In this document: positions 26,946 to 35,868 of the stretch, piece by piece
How positions within the stretch are numbered: the stretch's first letter is position 1
Layout of the letters: the number at the start of each line of letters is the position of its first letter
Assembly (NCBI RefSeq): GCF_018383905.1
Contig: NZ_JAGYWA010000001.1
Location: 62,001 to 126,000, forward strand
Origin: Flavobacterium branchiicola
Lineage (GTDB): Bacteria; Bacteroidota; Bacteroidia; Flavobacteriales; Flavobacteriaceae
Reading direction: 5' to 3'
Length of the DNA stretch: 64,000 nt
The notes under the pieces: generated by a model
The model's database searches: none
Seen by the model: the letters and a program-made list of their open reading frames with translations, nothing else
Told to the model about the DNA's origin: nothing
Made by a program: the position numbers and the translations under genes

Positions 26946-27671
26946 TTATTCTAAAATCACTTCAAGATTTGTACTTTCAGGATTTCGCAAGAAAGCGGAA
27001 AGCTGAAATTCTATCGTTAACGATTTTTTATCCGAACTGACAATTGCCTTTTCGTTTGAAAATGATTTTATTTTTTGTGGAAAATGATATTTTAAAACAT
27101 AGGATTGTATTAAAGGCATCGAACCGAATTTCGCTTCAAATTTTCCACACTCAACTTTAGCTTTTTCTAATTCTTCAGTATTTATAATGGATACTGTACG
27201 TTTAAAAACTTTCTCTTTTAAAGAATATCCAATTCGGTAATAATGATTTTCTGCTGTTAAAGCATAATTATGCTGAATGTCTGAGGCATAATTTTCGGTT
27301 TTGTATAAATCGGGAATTTCGGAAACTTTATCAAAGTGTAGTGAAAATACATTTTTGTATTCTTTTTCGAAAGAGCTTTTTTTGAGTTGCACTTTTACAT
27401 TGGCATATTTTTGAAATAGTTGTCGCTCTTCGGGCGTATATTTTAAAAATGTCTCATTGTATTTATTAATGTATTCTTTAAAAATATAAGTAGTATCCTG
27501 AAATACATTCTCTTTAGAATATTCTTCACCCGCAATTTGCATATAACTGTTTTCATCTCTAAGCTGAACAACTTCTATATCGCCGCTTCCGTCTGGATTG
27601 ATAATAATTGTTTCTGTAATCTGACAACTTGCAAAAGAAATTAGGAATAGAAAGGCGGATAAATATTTCAT
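26946..27671 (-). CDS. Lipoprotein, paralogue 1 of a tandem triplet
   Basis: A 241-residue lipoprotein of unknown function with lipobox at FLISFASCQI. It shares NPDGSGDIEV, a YIFKEYINKYNETF segment, and YVLKYHFPQKIKSFSNEKA ... DKKSLTIEFQLSAFLRNPES with the two following genes, but is more divergent. It is the first gene of the lipoprotein-lipB unit. No -7 box was seen directly upstream; the region upstream is repeat-rich. Confidence 0.75.
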   Translation of the reverse strand: MKYLSAFLFLISFASCQITETIIINPDGSGDIEVVQLRDENSYMQIAGEEYSKENVFQDTTYIFKEYINKYNETFLKYTPEERQLFQKYANVKVQLKKSSFEKEYKNVFSLHFDKVSEIPDLYKTENYASDIQHNYALTAENHYYRIGYSLKEKVFKRTVSIINTEELEKAKVECGKFEAKFGSMPLIQSYVLKYHFPQKIKSFSNEKAIVSSDKKSLTIEFQLSAFLRNPESTNLEVILE

Positions 27672-27805
27672 TTATTTTAAAGATACTAAGGTTTTGAGTG
27701 GCTAAGATACTAAGATTCTTAGTTGATTTCTTACAGAATCTATTTATTTAAAAATCATAAAAACACTCCAACCCAAACTTCTTATAAAAAACAAAACTTC
27801 TAAAC

Positions 27806-27875
27806 TAGCCCCGATAGAAGCGGTATCCTTTTTCTTGCTTCTTTAGCAAGGAAAAGATAAAGCGGATAGCGGGAC
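27806..27875. ncRNA. Structured intergenic element, possibly a Flavo-1-type RNA
   Basis: An extended imperfect hairpin between the lipoprotein unit and lysS. The terminal stem CTTGC/GCAAG (27834-27838 and 27846-27850) is flanked by TTTT/AAAA and TATC/GATA pairs, then an internal loop in which GATAGAAGCGG on the left faces AAGCGGATAG on the right, closed by CCCG/CGGG. I recall similar sequences recurring in flavobacterial genomes and the Flavo-1 RNA motif, but cannot confirm the match. Strand is not decided. Confidence 0.5.
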
Positions 27876-27952
27876 AAAACGTTCCTGAAAAAACTCTTTT
27901 TGTGCTCCTAATAAAAAACATTACTCTTTTCTAAAACTTTAGACTTTATGAC

Positions 27953-27984
27953 TTTGCAACTTTGCGACTTAAAAACTATCTTTG
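27953..27984 (+). promoter_or_regulatory. Promoter of lysS
   Basis: TTTG at 27953-27956 and TATCTTTG at 27977-27984, spaced by 20 bases, match the Bacteroidota consensus. The lysS ATG lies 23 bases after the -7 box. The -33 box lies in a run of repeated ACTTTGCAAC-like units. Confidence 0.75.
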
Positions 27985-28007
27985 CACACGTAAAAAAATA
28001 GCACAAA

Positions 28008-29708
28008 ATGGCATTATCAGAACAAGAAATCATTAGAAGAGAAAAACTTCAAAACTTACGCAACTTAGGAATCAATCCTTATCCGGCTAATCTTTTTCCT
28101 GTAAATCATACTTCGAAGCAGATAAAGGAAACGTTTGAAGAGGGTAAGAAGGTGATCGTTGCTGGACGTTTGATGAGTGTTCGTGATCAAGGTAAAGCTT
28201 GTTTTGCTGAGTTGCAAGATAGCGAAGGACGTATTCAATTGTACGTGAATCGCGATGTTTTGTGTGAAGGTGACGATAAAACTTTGTACAATCAAGTATT
28301 TAAAAAATTAACCGATTTAGGTGATTTTATTGGTGTTGAAGGTGAATTGTTTACAACACAAGTTGGTGCACAATGTGTTCGCGTTAGCGGCCTTACTTTC
28401 TTAAGTAAAACATTACGCCCACTTCCTCTACCTAGAGTAGATACAGACGGAAATGTACATGATGCTTTTAAAGATGCTGAATTACGCTACAGAATGCGTT
28501 ATGTAGATTTAACTGTAAACCCACAGGTTAAAGAAACTTTTATTAAACGTACCAAGTTATTTACTGCAATGCGTGGTTATTTTAACGATGCAGGATATTT
28601 AGAAGTAGATACTCCGGTTTTACAGTCAATTCCTGGTGGTGCTTCGGCGAGACCTTTTATTACGCATCATAATTCGCTTGACATTCCGCTTTACATGCGT
28701 ATTGCGAACGAATTGTATTTGAAAAGATTAATTGTTGGTGGATTTGAAGGTGTTTATGAGTTTTCCAGAAACTTCCGTAACGAAGGTATGGACAGAACGC
28801 ATAATCCTGAGTTTACTGCAATGGAAATATATGTAGCTTACAAAGACTACAACTGGATGATGGAATTTGCTGAAGGTTTACTTGAGCATTGTGCAATTGC
28901 TGTAAATGGAACTAGTGAAGTTACTTTTGGTGAACACAAAATCAATTTTAAAGCGCCTTATGCTCGTGTGACAATGACAGATTCTATCAAACATTTTACT
29001 GGTTTTGATATTTCTGGAAAAACAGAACAGGAATTGTTTGAAGCTGCTCGTGGAATGGGAATTGAGGTTGACAACACAATGGGTAAAGGAAAATTGATTG
29101 ATGAAATTTTTGGAGCAAAATGCGAAGGAAATTATATTCAGCCAACTTTTATTACTGATTATCCAAAAGAAATGTCTCCGCTTTGTAAAGAGCACCGCGA
29201 TAATCCAGACTTGACGGAACGCTTTGAATTAATGGTTTGCGGTAAAGAAATCGCAAATGCTTATTCTGAATTAAACGACCCGATTGATCAAAGAGAACGT
29301 TTTGAAGATCAAATGCGTTTGGCCGCAAAAGGTGATGATGAAGCAAACGGAATTATCGACGAGGATTTCTTAAGAGCTCTTGAGTACGGTATGCCCCCAA
29401 CTTCTGGAATGGGAATTGGAATGGATCGTTTGATTATGTATTTAACAAATAATGCTTCTATTCAGGAAGTTTTATTGTTCCCACAAATGCGTCCTGAGAA
29501 AAAACAAACAGTTGAACTTTCTGATGAAGAGAAATTTATCGTTGATTTATTGAAAGGAAACGAAAACAGAATGGATCTAACGCAATTAAAAATTACGGCT
29601 AATTTAAGCGGTAAAAAATGGGATGCATCTATGAAGAATTTATCTAAACATGGTTTGACAAAAGTTGTTGTAGATGGTGAATTTAAATTTGTGGAACTAG
29701 CTGAGTAA
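28008..29708 (+). CDS. lysS: Lysyl-tRNA synthetase, class II
   Basis: This 566-residue enzyme charges tRNA-Lys. The N-terminal OB fold (about 45-155) precedes the class II catalytic core with motif 2 (SRNFRNEGMDRTHNPEFTAME) and motif 3 (GMPPTSGMGIGMDRLIM, ending near residue 480). A C-terminal extension of about 65 residues after PQMRPEKK is longer than the enterobacterial enzyme and is predicted to be helical. It is a single-gene unit with promoter and terminator. Confidence 0.97.
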   Translation: MALSEQEIIRREKLQNLRNLGINPYPANLFPVNHTSKQIKETFEEGKKVIVAGRLMSVRDQGKACFAELQDSEGRIQLYVNRDVLCEGDDKTLYNQVFKKLTDLGDFIGVEGELFTTQVGAQCVRVSGLTFLSKTLRPLPLPRVDTDGNVHDAFKDAELRYRMRYVDLTVNPQVKETFIKRTKLFTAMRGYFNDAGYLEVDTPVLQSIPGGASARPFITHHNSLDIPLYMRIANELYLKRLIVGGFEGVYEFSRNFRNEGMDRTHNPEFTAMEIYVAYKDYNWMMEFAEGLLEHCAIAVNGTSEVTFGEHKINFKAPYARVTMTDSIKHFTGFDISGKTEQELFEAARGMGIEVDNTMGKGKLIDEIFGAKCEGNYIQPTFITDYPKEMSPLCKEHRDNPDLTERFELMVCGKEIANAYSELNDPIDQRERFEDQMRLAAKGDDEANGIIDEDFLRALEYGMPPTSGMGIGMDRLIMYLTNNASIQEVLLFPQMRPEKKQTVELSDEEKFIVDLLKGNENRMDLTQLKITANLSGKKWDASMKNLSKHGLTKVVVDGEFKFVELAE

Positions 29709-29754
29709 ATTTCAATCCTAAAATTCCAAATTCCAATTGGACCTATAATATTTC

Positions 29755-29792
29755 AAACCCGACAGGTTTTAAAAACCTGTCGGGTTTTTTTA
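29755..29792 (+). terminator. Terminator of lysS
   Basis: A 33-base near-perfect palindrome (29755-29787) with a stem of about 16 base pairs is followed by T residues. The identical 33 bases occur again at 58389-58421 between another pair of genes. Confidence 0.85.
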
Positions 29793-29851
29793 TTTACATT
29801 TTATATGTTCAATCTAATCAACGACTAATCTAACCGGAACCCCACAACCAG

Positions 29852-30064
29852 ACTGGACTGAAGTCCAGCCCTACAATATGGTTTGTTTCTTCGGAACTAG
29901 AAAAAAGTTTTAGCTTATCGGTTTTTTGTTGGGAATAGAAATAGATTCAATTTTAATTATTCTAAACTGGACTGAAGTCCAGCTCTACAATATGGTTTGT
30001 TCCTTCGGAACTAGAAGAGAGCTTTAGCTCGATACATATTGTAGAGCTGGACTTCAGTCCAGTT
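29852..30064. repeat. Intergenic structured repeat: one complete and one partial copy
   Basis: The complete unit has perfect 30-base inverted arms (29965-29994 and 30035-30064) around a 40-base loop. The loop itself holds two small hairpins, GTTCCTTCGGAAC and GAGCTTTAGCTC. Each arm contains the palindrome CTGGACTGAAGTCCAG or its reverse. A partial copy with one arm and a degenerate loop lies just upstream (29852-29920). The lysS-side gap between genes (29709-30179) holds otherwise only the two terminator-like hairpins. Confidence 0.85.
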
Positions 30065-30115
30065 CAAATAAAGAATTATAATTAAACAAAGCAAAACTGC
30101 ATTTATTTCAAACAA

Positions 30116-30159
30116 AAACCTGACAAGTTTTACCCCAAAACTTGGGAACCGTCAGGTTT
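30116..30159 (-). terminator. Hairpin after the 198-residue lipoprotein gene
   Basis: Nine-base arms (30116-30124 and 30151-30159) with partial inner pairing lie 20 bases after the stop codon of the minus-strand lipoprotein gene. Short T-rich DNA follows on the minus strand. The sequence resembles a diverged copy of the hairpin at 29755. Confidence 0.6.
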
Positions 30160-30179
30160 ATTGTTTATGAAGTTATTCT

Positions 30180-30776
30180 CTAAAATGAATACTTCTCATA
30201 TTTTTTATCCAAAATATTCAAAACCTTTGTACTTTCTTTTGGAATTGTTTCTTTATAAACTTCCTGCACAGAAGGATTTGAGGGATATTTTCCATTCTTC
30301 ATTTTTAGATAATGCAATTTACCACCGCTTTCAAATAGCAAATCATAAAAATTTTCGGTTGAAGTAGTTGTTACATAAATTGGAAAATCGGTTACTGTAA
30401 AATGATTAATCACACTTCCGTCATTATTTAAAATATAACCTGAACAGCCTCCGCTTCCGCAGAAATAGGAATTAGAGAAACCAACAAAGTATTCGTTTTT
30501 CTTGTCATTGTTTAAATCAAATTCTTCGTAGTAAAATAAGCGTTCATCTTTTGTCAATGCCGGAAGATCTTTTTTCAGCAAAACATTTAATTGTTTACGA
30601 ATTAGCTCCACTGCTTTGTCGTCTCTGGGCGGAGCTTCACTTAAATTTGCTGTTCCTCCAAGAGTTTTGGATAATGTATCCTGAACAATAGTTTTAATGA
30701 TATTTTTTTTCTCATTCTTATTTTGACAGGAATACAAAGCCAAAACTCCAATTAGTATTAAAATTTTATTTTTCAT
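30180..30776 (-). CDS. Lipoprotein of unknown function
   Basis: This 198-residue protein has a lipoprotein signal (MKNKILILIGVLALYSC). A calcium-loop-like stretch FDLNNDKKNEYFVGF, near residues 85-100, is followed by a glycine-rich CGSGGCSGYIL segment. This resembles small secreted proteins that carry FG-GAP- or EF-hand-like loops. No enzyme family was recognised. Expressed probably as a single gene. Confidence 0.65.
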   Translation of the reverse strand: MKNKILILIGVLALYSCQNKNEKKNIIKTIVQDTLSKTLGGTANLSEAPPRDDKAVELIRKQLNVLLKKDLPALTKDERLFYYEEFDLNNDKKNEYFVGFSNSYFCGSGGCSGYILNNDGSVINHFTVTDFPIYVTTTSTENFYDLLFESGGKLHYLKMKNGKYPSNPSVQEVYKETIPKESTKVLNILDKKYEKYSF

Positions 30777-30836
30777 AATCTTATATTTTAAATTCTTCTT
30801 TAAGTCTAAAACTGACAGTTTTGTAAATAAGGCATT

Positions 30837-31862
30837 TTAAACCAACAACGCTGCCTTGTTTTCAATATCGTTGTTATCTAGTAATGATTTGATATTATTA
30901 AAAGTAACCAAAGCAATCTGCGTTAAAGCTTCATTGGTAAAAAAGGCCTGATGTGCTGTTACCAAAACATTCGGAAAACTCATTAAACGCTGAATGGCAT
31001 CATCCTGAATAATATCTGCAGAAAGATCTCTAAAAAACAGTTTTTCTTCCTGTTCGTAAACATCGATTCCTAAATAACCAATTTTACCTTCCTTCAAACC
31101 TTCAATAACTGATGATGTTTCGATTAATCCGCCGCGACTTGTATTGATAATCATCACATTGTCTTTCATAAAAGAAAGCGATGTTTTATTAACTACATGT
31201 TTCGTCTGTTCGTTTAATGGACAATGAAGCGAAATAATATCACTCGATTTGAAAATTTCTTCTAAGCCTACAAATGAAACTCCATCTTTTACCATTTCTT
31301 CATTCTCAACAATATCATAAGCTAGGACCTTACATCCAAAACCTGAAGCAATTTTAGCGAACGCTTTCCCTATATTTCCTGTTCCAATAATTCCGATAGT
31401 TTTTCCGAATAAATCAAAACCTAATAATCCATTTAATGAAAAATTCTGCTCGCGAACTCTGTTATATGCTTTATGTGTTTTTCGGTTTAAGGTTAAAATC
31501 ATTGCCATTGCATGTTCTGCAACTGCCTCTGGTGAATAAGCCGGAACGCGACATACTTTAATATTATATTTCTTTGCTGCTTCTAAATCAACATTATTGA
31601 AGCCTGCACAACGCAAAGCAATAATCTTCACGTTTCTTTCTGCTAATTGCTCAATTACTGTTTCATTCACAATATCATTTACGAAGACACAAACTATCGA
31701 AGCATTTTCAATTAAAATTACAGTTTGCGGATTAAGTTGCGTTTCGAAGAAATCCAATTCAAAACCAAAATCTGCATTGTATTTATTAAAGAATGATTTA
31801 TCATAAGGTTGCGTAGAAAAAAAAGCAATTTTATTGTTTTCTGAAATAGAATTAAGGCTCAT
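30837..31862 (-). CDS. ldhA: D-2-hydroxyacid dehydrogenase (D-lactate dehydrogenase-like)
   Basis: This 341-residue NAD enzyme likely interconverts pyruvate and D-lactate. The nucleotide-binding GIIGTGNIGKAFAKIA motif is near residue 155, the catalytic arginine is in INTSRGGLIET, the glutamate in GIDVYEQEEKLFF and the histidine in VTAHQAFFTNEAL. This set and the EEKLFFRD loop fit the LdhA branch rather than phosphoglycerate dehydrogenase. The gene stands alone on the minus strand. Confidence 0.85.
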   Translation of the reverse strand: MSLNSISENNKIAFFSTQPYDKSFFNKYNADFGFELDFFETQLNPQTVILIENASIVCVFVNDIVNETVIEQLAERNVKIIALRCAGFNNVDLEAAKKYNIKVCRVPAYSPEAVAEHAMAMILTLNRKTHKAYNRVREQNFSLNGLLGFDLFGKTIGIIGTGNIGKAFAKIASGFGCKVLAYDIVENEEMVKDGVSFVGLEEIFKSSDIISLHCPLNEQTKHVVNKTSLSFMKDNVMIINTSRGGLIETSSVIEGLKEGKIGYLGIDVYEQEEKLFFRDLSADIIQDDAIQRLMSFPNVLVTAHQAFFTNEALTQIALVTFNNIKSLLDNNDIENKAALLV

Positions 31863-31995
31863 AATGTATCTGTTTTTAAATTTTAATTTGTCTCTAATTT
31901 GTATGCAATTTTGACATTAACCAAATTACATTAAAATCGACACTCAGACAAGAAACTATAAGCTTTCTACTCAACTATTTTTTCTTAATATGCCT

Positions 31996-33465
31996 TTACT
32001 TTCGATCGATATCTTTAGCCATTTCCGGCAATTTTTCTTTTGTCATTTTTACAATAACACGATGCATCCATATTAAACAAGTTAATGATAAAGCCAGAAT
32101 AAATAACCATGAACTTGTCCAGAATCCGGTAAGTGTTAGTAAATATCCAAAAATAATAGGGCCAAAAAAGCCTCCCAAACCTCCGAGTAAACCAACCATT
32201 CCACCAATAACACCTACTTCATTTGGAAAATAATCCGGAATATGTTTAAACACCGCAGCGGAGCCAATTCCCCATGAAATCCCAATTAAAATAACCAATA
32301 CCAAATAAATCCACATATTGGCCTCAAAATGAATTTGTGTGATTCCTTCTGCCAGCAGTTCTTTTTTCTGTACTTTTTGGTTTTCTGCAACTACAACTTC
32401 CTGCCATGTTTTTTTGGAAGGGAAGAATTTAGAATGCTCGTGACTTTCATCCTTTTTACTGATTTTATATTCTTTATCATCAATTGTAATCTTTTCCGGA
32501 GAAACCGACGTAACCGTTCCTGCGTTACTGGCTAAAAGCCCGCTACCCGATGTGGTAATATCCATTTTTGGAAATAACAATAAAAAGCTTAAAACAACCG
32601 AAGAACTTAAAACCCAATACATAACCTTTCTTGCCCCAAATTTATCCGATAGAAACCCTCCAAAGGCACGAACAACACCAGCAGGCAAACTGAAACACGA
32701 AGTGAAAATTCCGCCCAGAATTAATGAAGTGTGGTAAACATTCATAAAATTAGGAAGTAACCATTGCGAAAAAGTCACAAATGAACCAAATACCAGAAAA
32801 TAATACGTTCCAAAACGCCAGACACGAACACTTTTTAAAGGTTGCAATAGCTGTTTTACCGTTTTGGACTGAGCATCGACTTTCTTATTCTTTGCAAAAA
32901 TTATAAATATGATACCAACAAATAATAAAGCTGAACCATAAATAACAGGAATCCATTTCCAACCGTTAACAGGATCACTTTCTGAAAATTTACTTAAGAG
33001 AGATGGTGCCAAAAAAGGCGTTATAGAAGCTCCTGCCGTTCCCATTCCGAAAATTCCTAATGCTCTTCCCTGCCATTCTTTAGGATACCAGACAGAAGTC
33101 GAAGCTACGCCCACAGCAAAACTCGTTCCTACCATTCCGAACAAAAAACTTAAAATGGCAAACATCGTAAAAGAAGTCGCAAAGGGCAATAAAAATAAAG
33201 GAATCGAAGCCAGAATTAATAACGCTGAATGCACAATTTTACCACCAAATTTATCAGTCAGGATTCCCATTGGCAATCGCATAATAGATCCCGTAAGGAC
33301 TGGAATTCCTAAAAGCCAGCCAATTTGTACTACACTCCAGTTAAAAATTCCTTTATCAACAAGGAAAGTAACCAGTACTCCGTTAAGAGTCCAACAGGCG
33401 AAACAAATTGCAAATGCTAAAGTGTTTAAAAAAAGAATACGATGAGATTGGGAAAGATCTGCCAT
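31996..33465 (-). CDS. MFS carrier of the nitrate/nitrite porter family with an extra loop domain
   Basis: The ATG at 33465 gives 489 residues; a TTG at 33546 would add 27 residues with no family support. Twelve membrane helices are seen. The C-terminal nitrate signature GMVGLLGGLGGFFGP (about 423-437) and GMVGTSFAVGVASTSVWYP (about 110-128) support the NarK/NNP family. An insertion of about 80 residues lies between helices 9 and 10 (about 301-384). No nitrate reductase gene is in the window, so the substrate is inferred. Confidence 0.82.
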   Translation of the reverse strand: MADLSQSHRILFLNTLAFAICFACWTLNGVLVTFLVDKGIFNWSVVQIGWLLGIPVLTGSIMRLPMGILTDKFGGKIVHSALLILASIPLFLLPFATSFTMFAILSFLFGMVGTSFAVGVASTSVWYPKEWQGRALGIFGMGTAGASITPFLAPSLLSKFSESDPVNGWKWIPVIYGSALLFVGIIFIIFAKNKKVDAQSKTVKQLLQPLKSVRVWRFGTYYFLVFGSFVTFSQWLLPNFMNVYHTSLILGGIFTSCFSLPAGVVRAFGGFLSDKFGARKVMYWVLSSSVVLSFLLLFPKMDITTSGSGLLASNAGTVTSVSPEKITIDDKEYKISKKDESHEHSKFFPSKKTWQEVVVAENQKVQKKELLAEGITQIHFEANMWIYLVLVILIGISWGIGSAAVFKHIPDYFPNEVGVIGGMVGLLGGLGGFFGPIIFGYLLTLTGFWTSSWLFILALSLTCLIWMHRVIVKMTKEKLPEMAKDIDRK

Positions 33466-33583
33466 AGAATATTGTATTAAATTGTTTTTGGAAAATTTAT
33501 TACTGCGTATGGGGAAATCGAAAAAATGGTCTCTTGATTTTGACAAAAAACAATCTTTCTTTAAAATTAAAAAAAAATATCTA

Positions 33584-33610
33584 AAATAAAATACTTACAG
33601 TATTTTATTT
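33584..33610. promoter_or_regulatory. Perfect inverted repeat in the divergent narK-type/Spy-like gap
   Basis: Eleven-base perfect arms (33584-33594 and 33600-33610) flank a five-base centre. It lies between two divergently transcribed genes, so it is not a normal terminator and may be an operator or a 5' leader hairpin. The rest of the 320-base gap (33466-33785) shows no gene and no clear promoter box. Confidence 0.5.
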
Positions 33611-33785
33611 CGCGTTATAATAATCTTAGAGAAAGAATATCAGATTAAAAATCAACTATTGGTCTATTCTCAACTAAAGACATTGTTTATCAATATGTTA
33701 AATAAAATATAATTTTAAAAATCAGATTAAACTTATTTCAGCTTACCCAGTCTAAAAGCTATAACCTTAAAAAAAGAAGTAAATC

Positions 33786-34226
33786 ATGAAAAAATTATTT
33801 ATGGCAGTTTTGTTATTCATTGGAGTAGCAAATTTTGCACAAGACGCCACTCAAAAACCAACTGGAGATCAAAAAGAAAGATTAACTCCGGAGCAACGTA
33901 ACGAAAAACATCTGAAAAAATTAACAACTGAGTTAAATTTAGATGCCAACCAACAAGCACAGGTTAAACAACTTTTGGCTGACAGAAGTGCTAAAGCAGA
34001 AAAATTTAAAGAAGCACGTAAAGACAAAAAAGACAGTGGAGTAAAACCAACCGCAGCCGAAAAAGAGGCCTTTAAAAAAGAAGTAATGGCTGAAAGAGAT
34101 GCCAATGATGCTAAAATGAAATCAATTCTGAATGCTGACCAATACACAAAATGGAAAAAAATTCAGGAAGAGAACAAAGACAAAGCAAAAGAAAAAATGA
34201 AAGAATACAGAAAAGAAAACAAATAA
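33786..34226 (+). CDS. Periplasmic Spy/CpxP-like helical protein
   Basis: This 146-residue protein has a signal peptide (MKKLFMAVLLFIGVANFAQ) and a lysine- and glutamate-rich helical body. LTPEQRNEKHLKKLTTELNLDANQQAQV resembles the LTxxQ-type repeats of Spy/CpxP chaperones, and a second copy-like segment MKSILNADQYTKW is near the C-terminus. The role is likely envelope-stress related, an inference. It is a single-gene unit with a bidirectional terminator. Confidence 0.7.
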   Translation: MKKLFMAVLLFIGVANFAQDATQKPTGDQKERLTPEQRNEKHLKKLTTELNLDANQQAQVKQLLADRSAKAEKFKEARKDKKDSGVKPTAAEKEAFKKEVMAERDANDAKMKSILNADQYTKWKKIQEENKDKAKEKMKEYRKENK

Positions 34227-34233
34227 TACCAAT

Positions 34234-34262
34234 AAAAAAGGAGGCTTAGCGCCTCCTTTTTT
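34234..34262. terminator. Bidirectional terminator between the Spy-like gene and hemL
   Basis: A GC-rich stem GGAGGC/GCCTCC extended by A/T pairs (arms about 34234-34245 and 34251-34262) lies between two converging genes that end eight and four bases away. Confidence 0.9.
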
Positions 34263-34265
34263 TAT

Positions 34266-35552
34266 TTAAAATGTTTTTGAAACTTTATCAATCGCATTAA
34301 TTGTGAAATCTAAATCTTCATACGTCAATGCATCTGTAATAAACCAGGTTTCATAAGCTGAAGGTGCAATATAAACACCTTCCTGAAGCAATCCGTGGAA
34401 AAACTTCTTAAACGTTTCGTTATCTCCTTTTGCTGCCGTTTGAAAATCGGTAACAGGATTTGCATCAAAATGCACCGAAATCATAGAACCTACTCTATTG
34501 ATGGTAAAAACAACATTATTTGCTTTTAAAACCCTGTCTATTCCAGCTTCTAAATAAGCTGTTTTTTCTTCTAAGCGGGTAAAAATTGCTCTGTCATTAT
34601 CTAAAGATTGCAACATTGCCAATCCCGCAGCCATTGCTAACGGATTTCCAGACAATGTCCCAGCCTGATAAACAGGCCCAAGAGGTGCCAAATAATTCAT
34701 AATTTCTTCACGCGCTGCAAAAGCACCAACCGGAAGTCCTCCTCCAATTACTTTTCCGAAAGTTACAATATCTGCATCCACATTAAATAATTCCTGAACT
34801 CCACCACGAGCCAAACGGAAACCTGTCATAACCTCATCAAAGATTAATAAAATACCGTTTGCTGTACACAAATCTCTTAAACCTTGCAAAAATCCTTCAT
34901 GAGGCGGAATACAGCCCATGTTTCCTGCAACTGGTTCAATAATAATTGCTGCAATTTCGTTTTTATTAACTTCAACCAAAGTTTTCACATTCTCTAAGTC
35001 ATTGTATTTTGCCAATAAAGTATCTTTTGCTGTTCCTTCTGTAACACCAGGACTGTTTGGTGAACCAAAAGTTACGGCTCCACTTCCTGCCTGAATCAAA
35101 AATGAATCAGAATGTCCGTGATAGCAACCTGCAAATTTTACAATTTTATCTCTCTTTGTAAATCCGCGAGCCAAACGAATCGCGCTCATACAAGCTTCTG
35201 TACCTGAATTTACAAAACGGATTTTATCAATATTCGGAACCATAGAAACAGCCAAAGCAGCGATTTCAGTTTCCAGTTCTGTTGGCATACCAAATGAAGT
35301 TCCCAATTTTGCTTTTTCAATCACAGCATCAACAACCGGCTGATAAGCGTGACCTAAAACCATTGGTCCCCAAGAGTTGATATAGTCGATTAATTTATTC
35401 CCATCTTCATCAAATAAATAAGCACCTTTGGCACTTTTTACAAAAATTGGCGTTCCACCAACTGCTTTAAATGCTCTAACTGGTGAATTTACGCCTCCCG
35501 GAATTACTTTTTCTGCTTCAGCAAAAAGCTGACTACTTCTTTTATATAACAT
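34266..35552 (-). CDS. hemL: Glutamate-1-semialdehyde 2,1-aminomutase
   Basis: This 428-residue PLP enzyme makes 5-aminolevulinate from glutamate-1-semialdehyde for heme synthesis. The PLP lysine is in [17 protein letters not shown], and [28 protein letters not shown] and [17 protein letters not shown] are conserved. Full length. It is the last gene of a minus-strand run starting at 38050. Confidence 0.96.
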   Translation of the reverse strand: MLYKRSSQLFAEAEKVIPGGVNSPVRAFKAVGGTPIFVKSAKGAYLFDEDGNKLIDYINSWGPMVLGHAYQPVVDAVIEKAKLGTSFGMPTELETEIAALAVSMVPNIDKIRFVNSGTEACMSAIRLARGFTKRDKIVKFAGCYHGHSDSFLIQAGSGAVTFGSPNSPGVTEGTAKDTLLAKYNDLENVKTLVEVNKNEIAAIIIEPVAGNMGCIPPHEGFLQGLRDLCTANGILLIFDEVMTGFRLARGGVQELFNVDADIVTFGKVIGGGLPVGAFAAREEIMNYLAPLGPVYQAGTLSGNPLAMAAGLAMLQSLDNDRAIFTRLEEKTAYLEAGIDRVLKANNVVFTINRVGSMISVHFDANPVTDFQTAAKGDNETFKKFFHGLLQEGVYIAPSAYETWFITDALTYEDLDFTINAIDKVSKTF

Positions 35553-35586
35553 CTTTATTTTAGATTTTTGAGTTCAGATTTTAGAT

Positions 35587-35838
35587 TTATCTACTTAATC
35601 CTTTATCTGTTATAAACTCATTGAAATATTTTTGTTCTAATTGTTCTTCTTTTGAAAGCTCTTCTATTTTTCTGTCCGACATTCCTATTGGTGAATAAAA
35701 AGTCCATTTCCAGACCGGTCTGTATTTTATAAAAAAATATTTTTCTGCAAATTCATCGTGATGATAAACCCCACAAAAAAGTCTAATTGTAATGACTATT
35801 GCAAAAGCAAAAACTCCAATTGTAATTTTCTTTTTCAT
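35587..35838 (-). CDS. Small membrane-anchored protein of unknown function
   Basis: The ATG at 35838 gives 83 residues with an N-terminal membrane helix (about 3-20) followed by VYHHDEFAEKYFFIKYRPVWKW and a charged C-terminus. No family was recognised. It lies between the glucosaminidase gene (30-base gap) and hemL (34-base gap) on the same strand, which supports its being real. Confidence 0.6.
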   Translation of the reverse strand: MKKKITIGVFAFAIVITIRLFCGVYHHDEFAEKYFFIKYRPVWKWTFYSPIGMSDRKIEELSKEEQLEQKYFNEFITDKGLSR

Positions 35839-35868
35839 TAACAATTTACAATTAACAACTCACAATTA

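Noticed and set aside
27945-27975. ACTTTGCAAC-type tandem units before lysS as a CRISPR-like array
   Set aside because: Units are about ten bases, imperfect and lack spacers. They only happen to supply the TTTG box.
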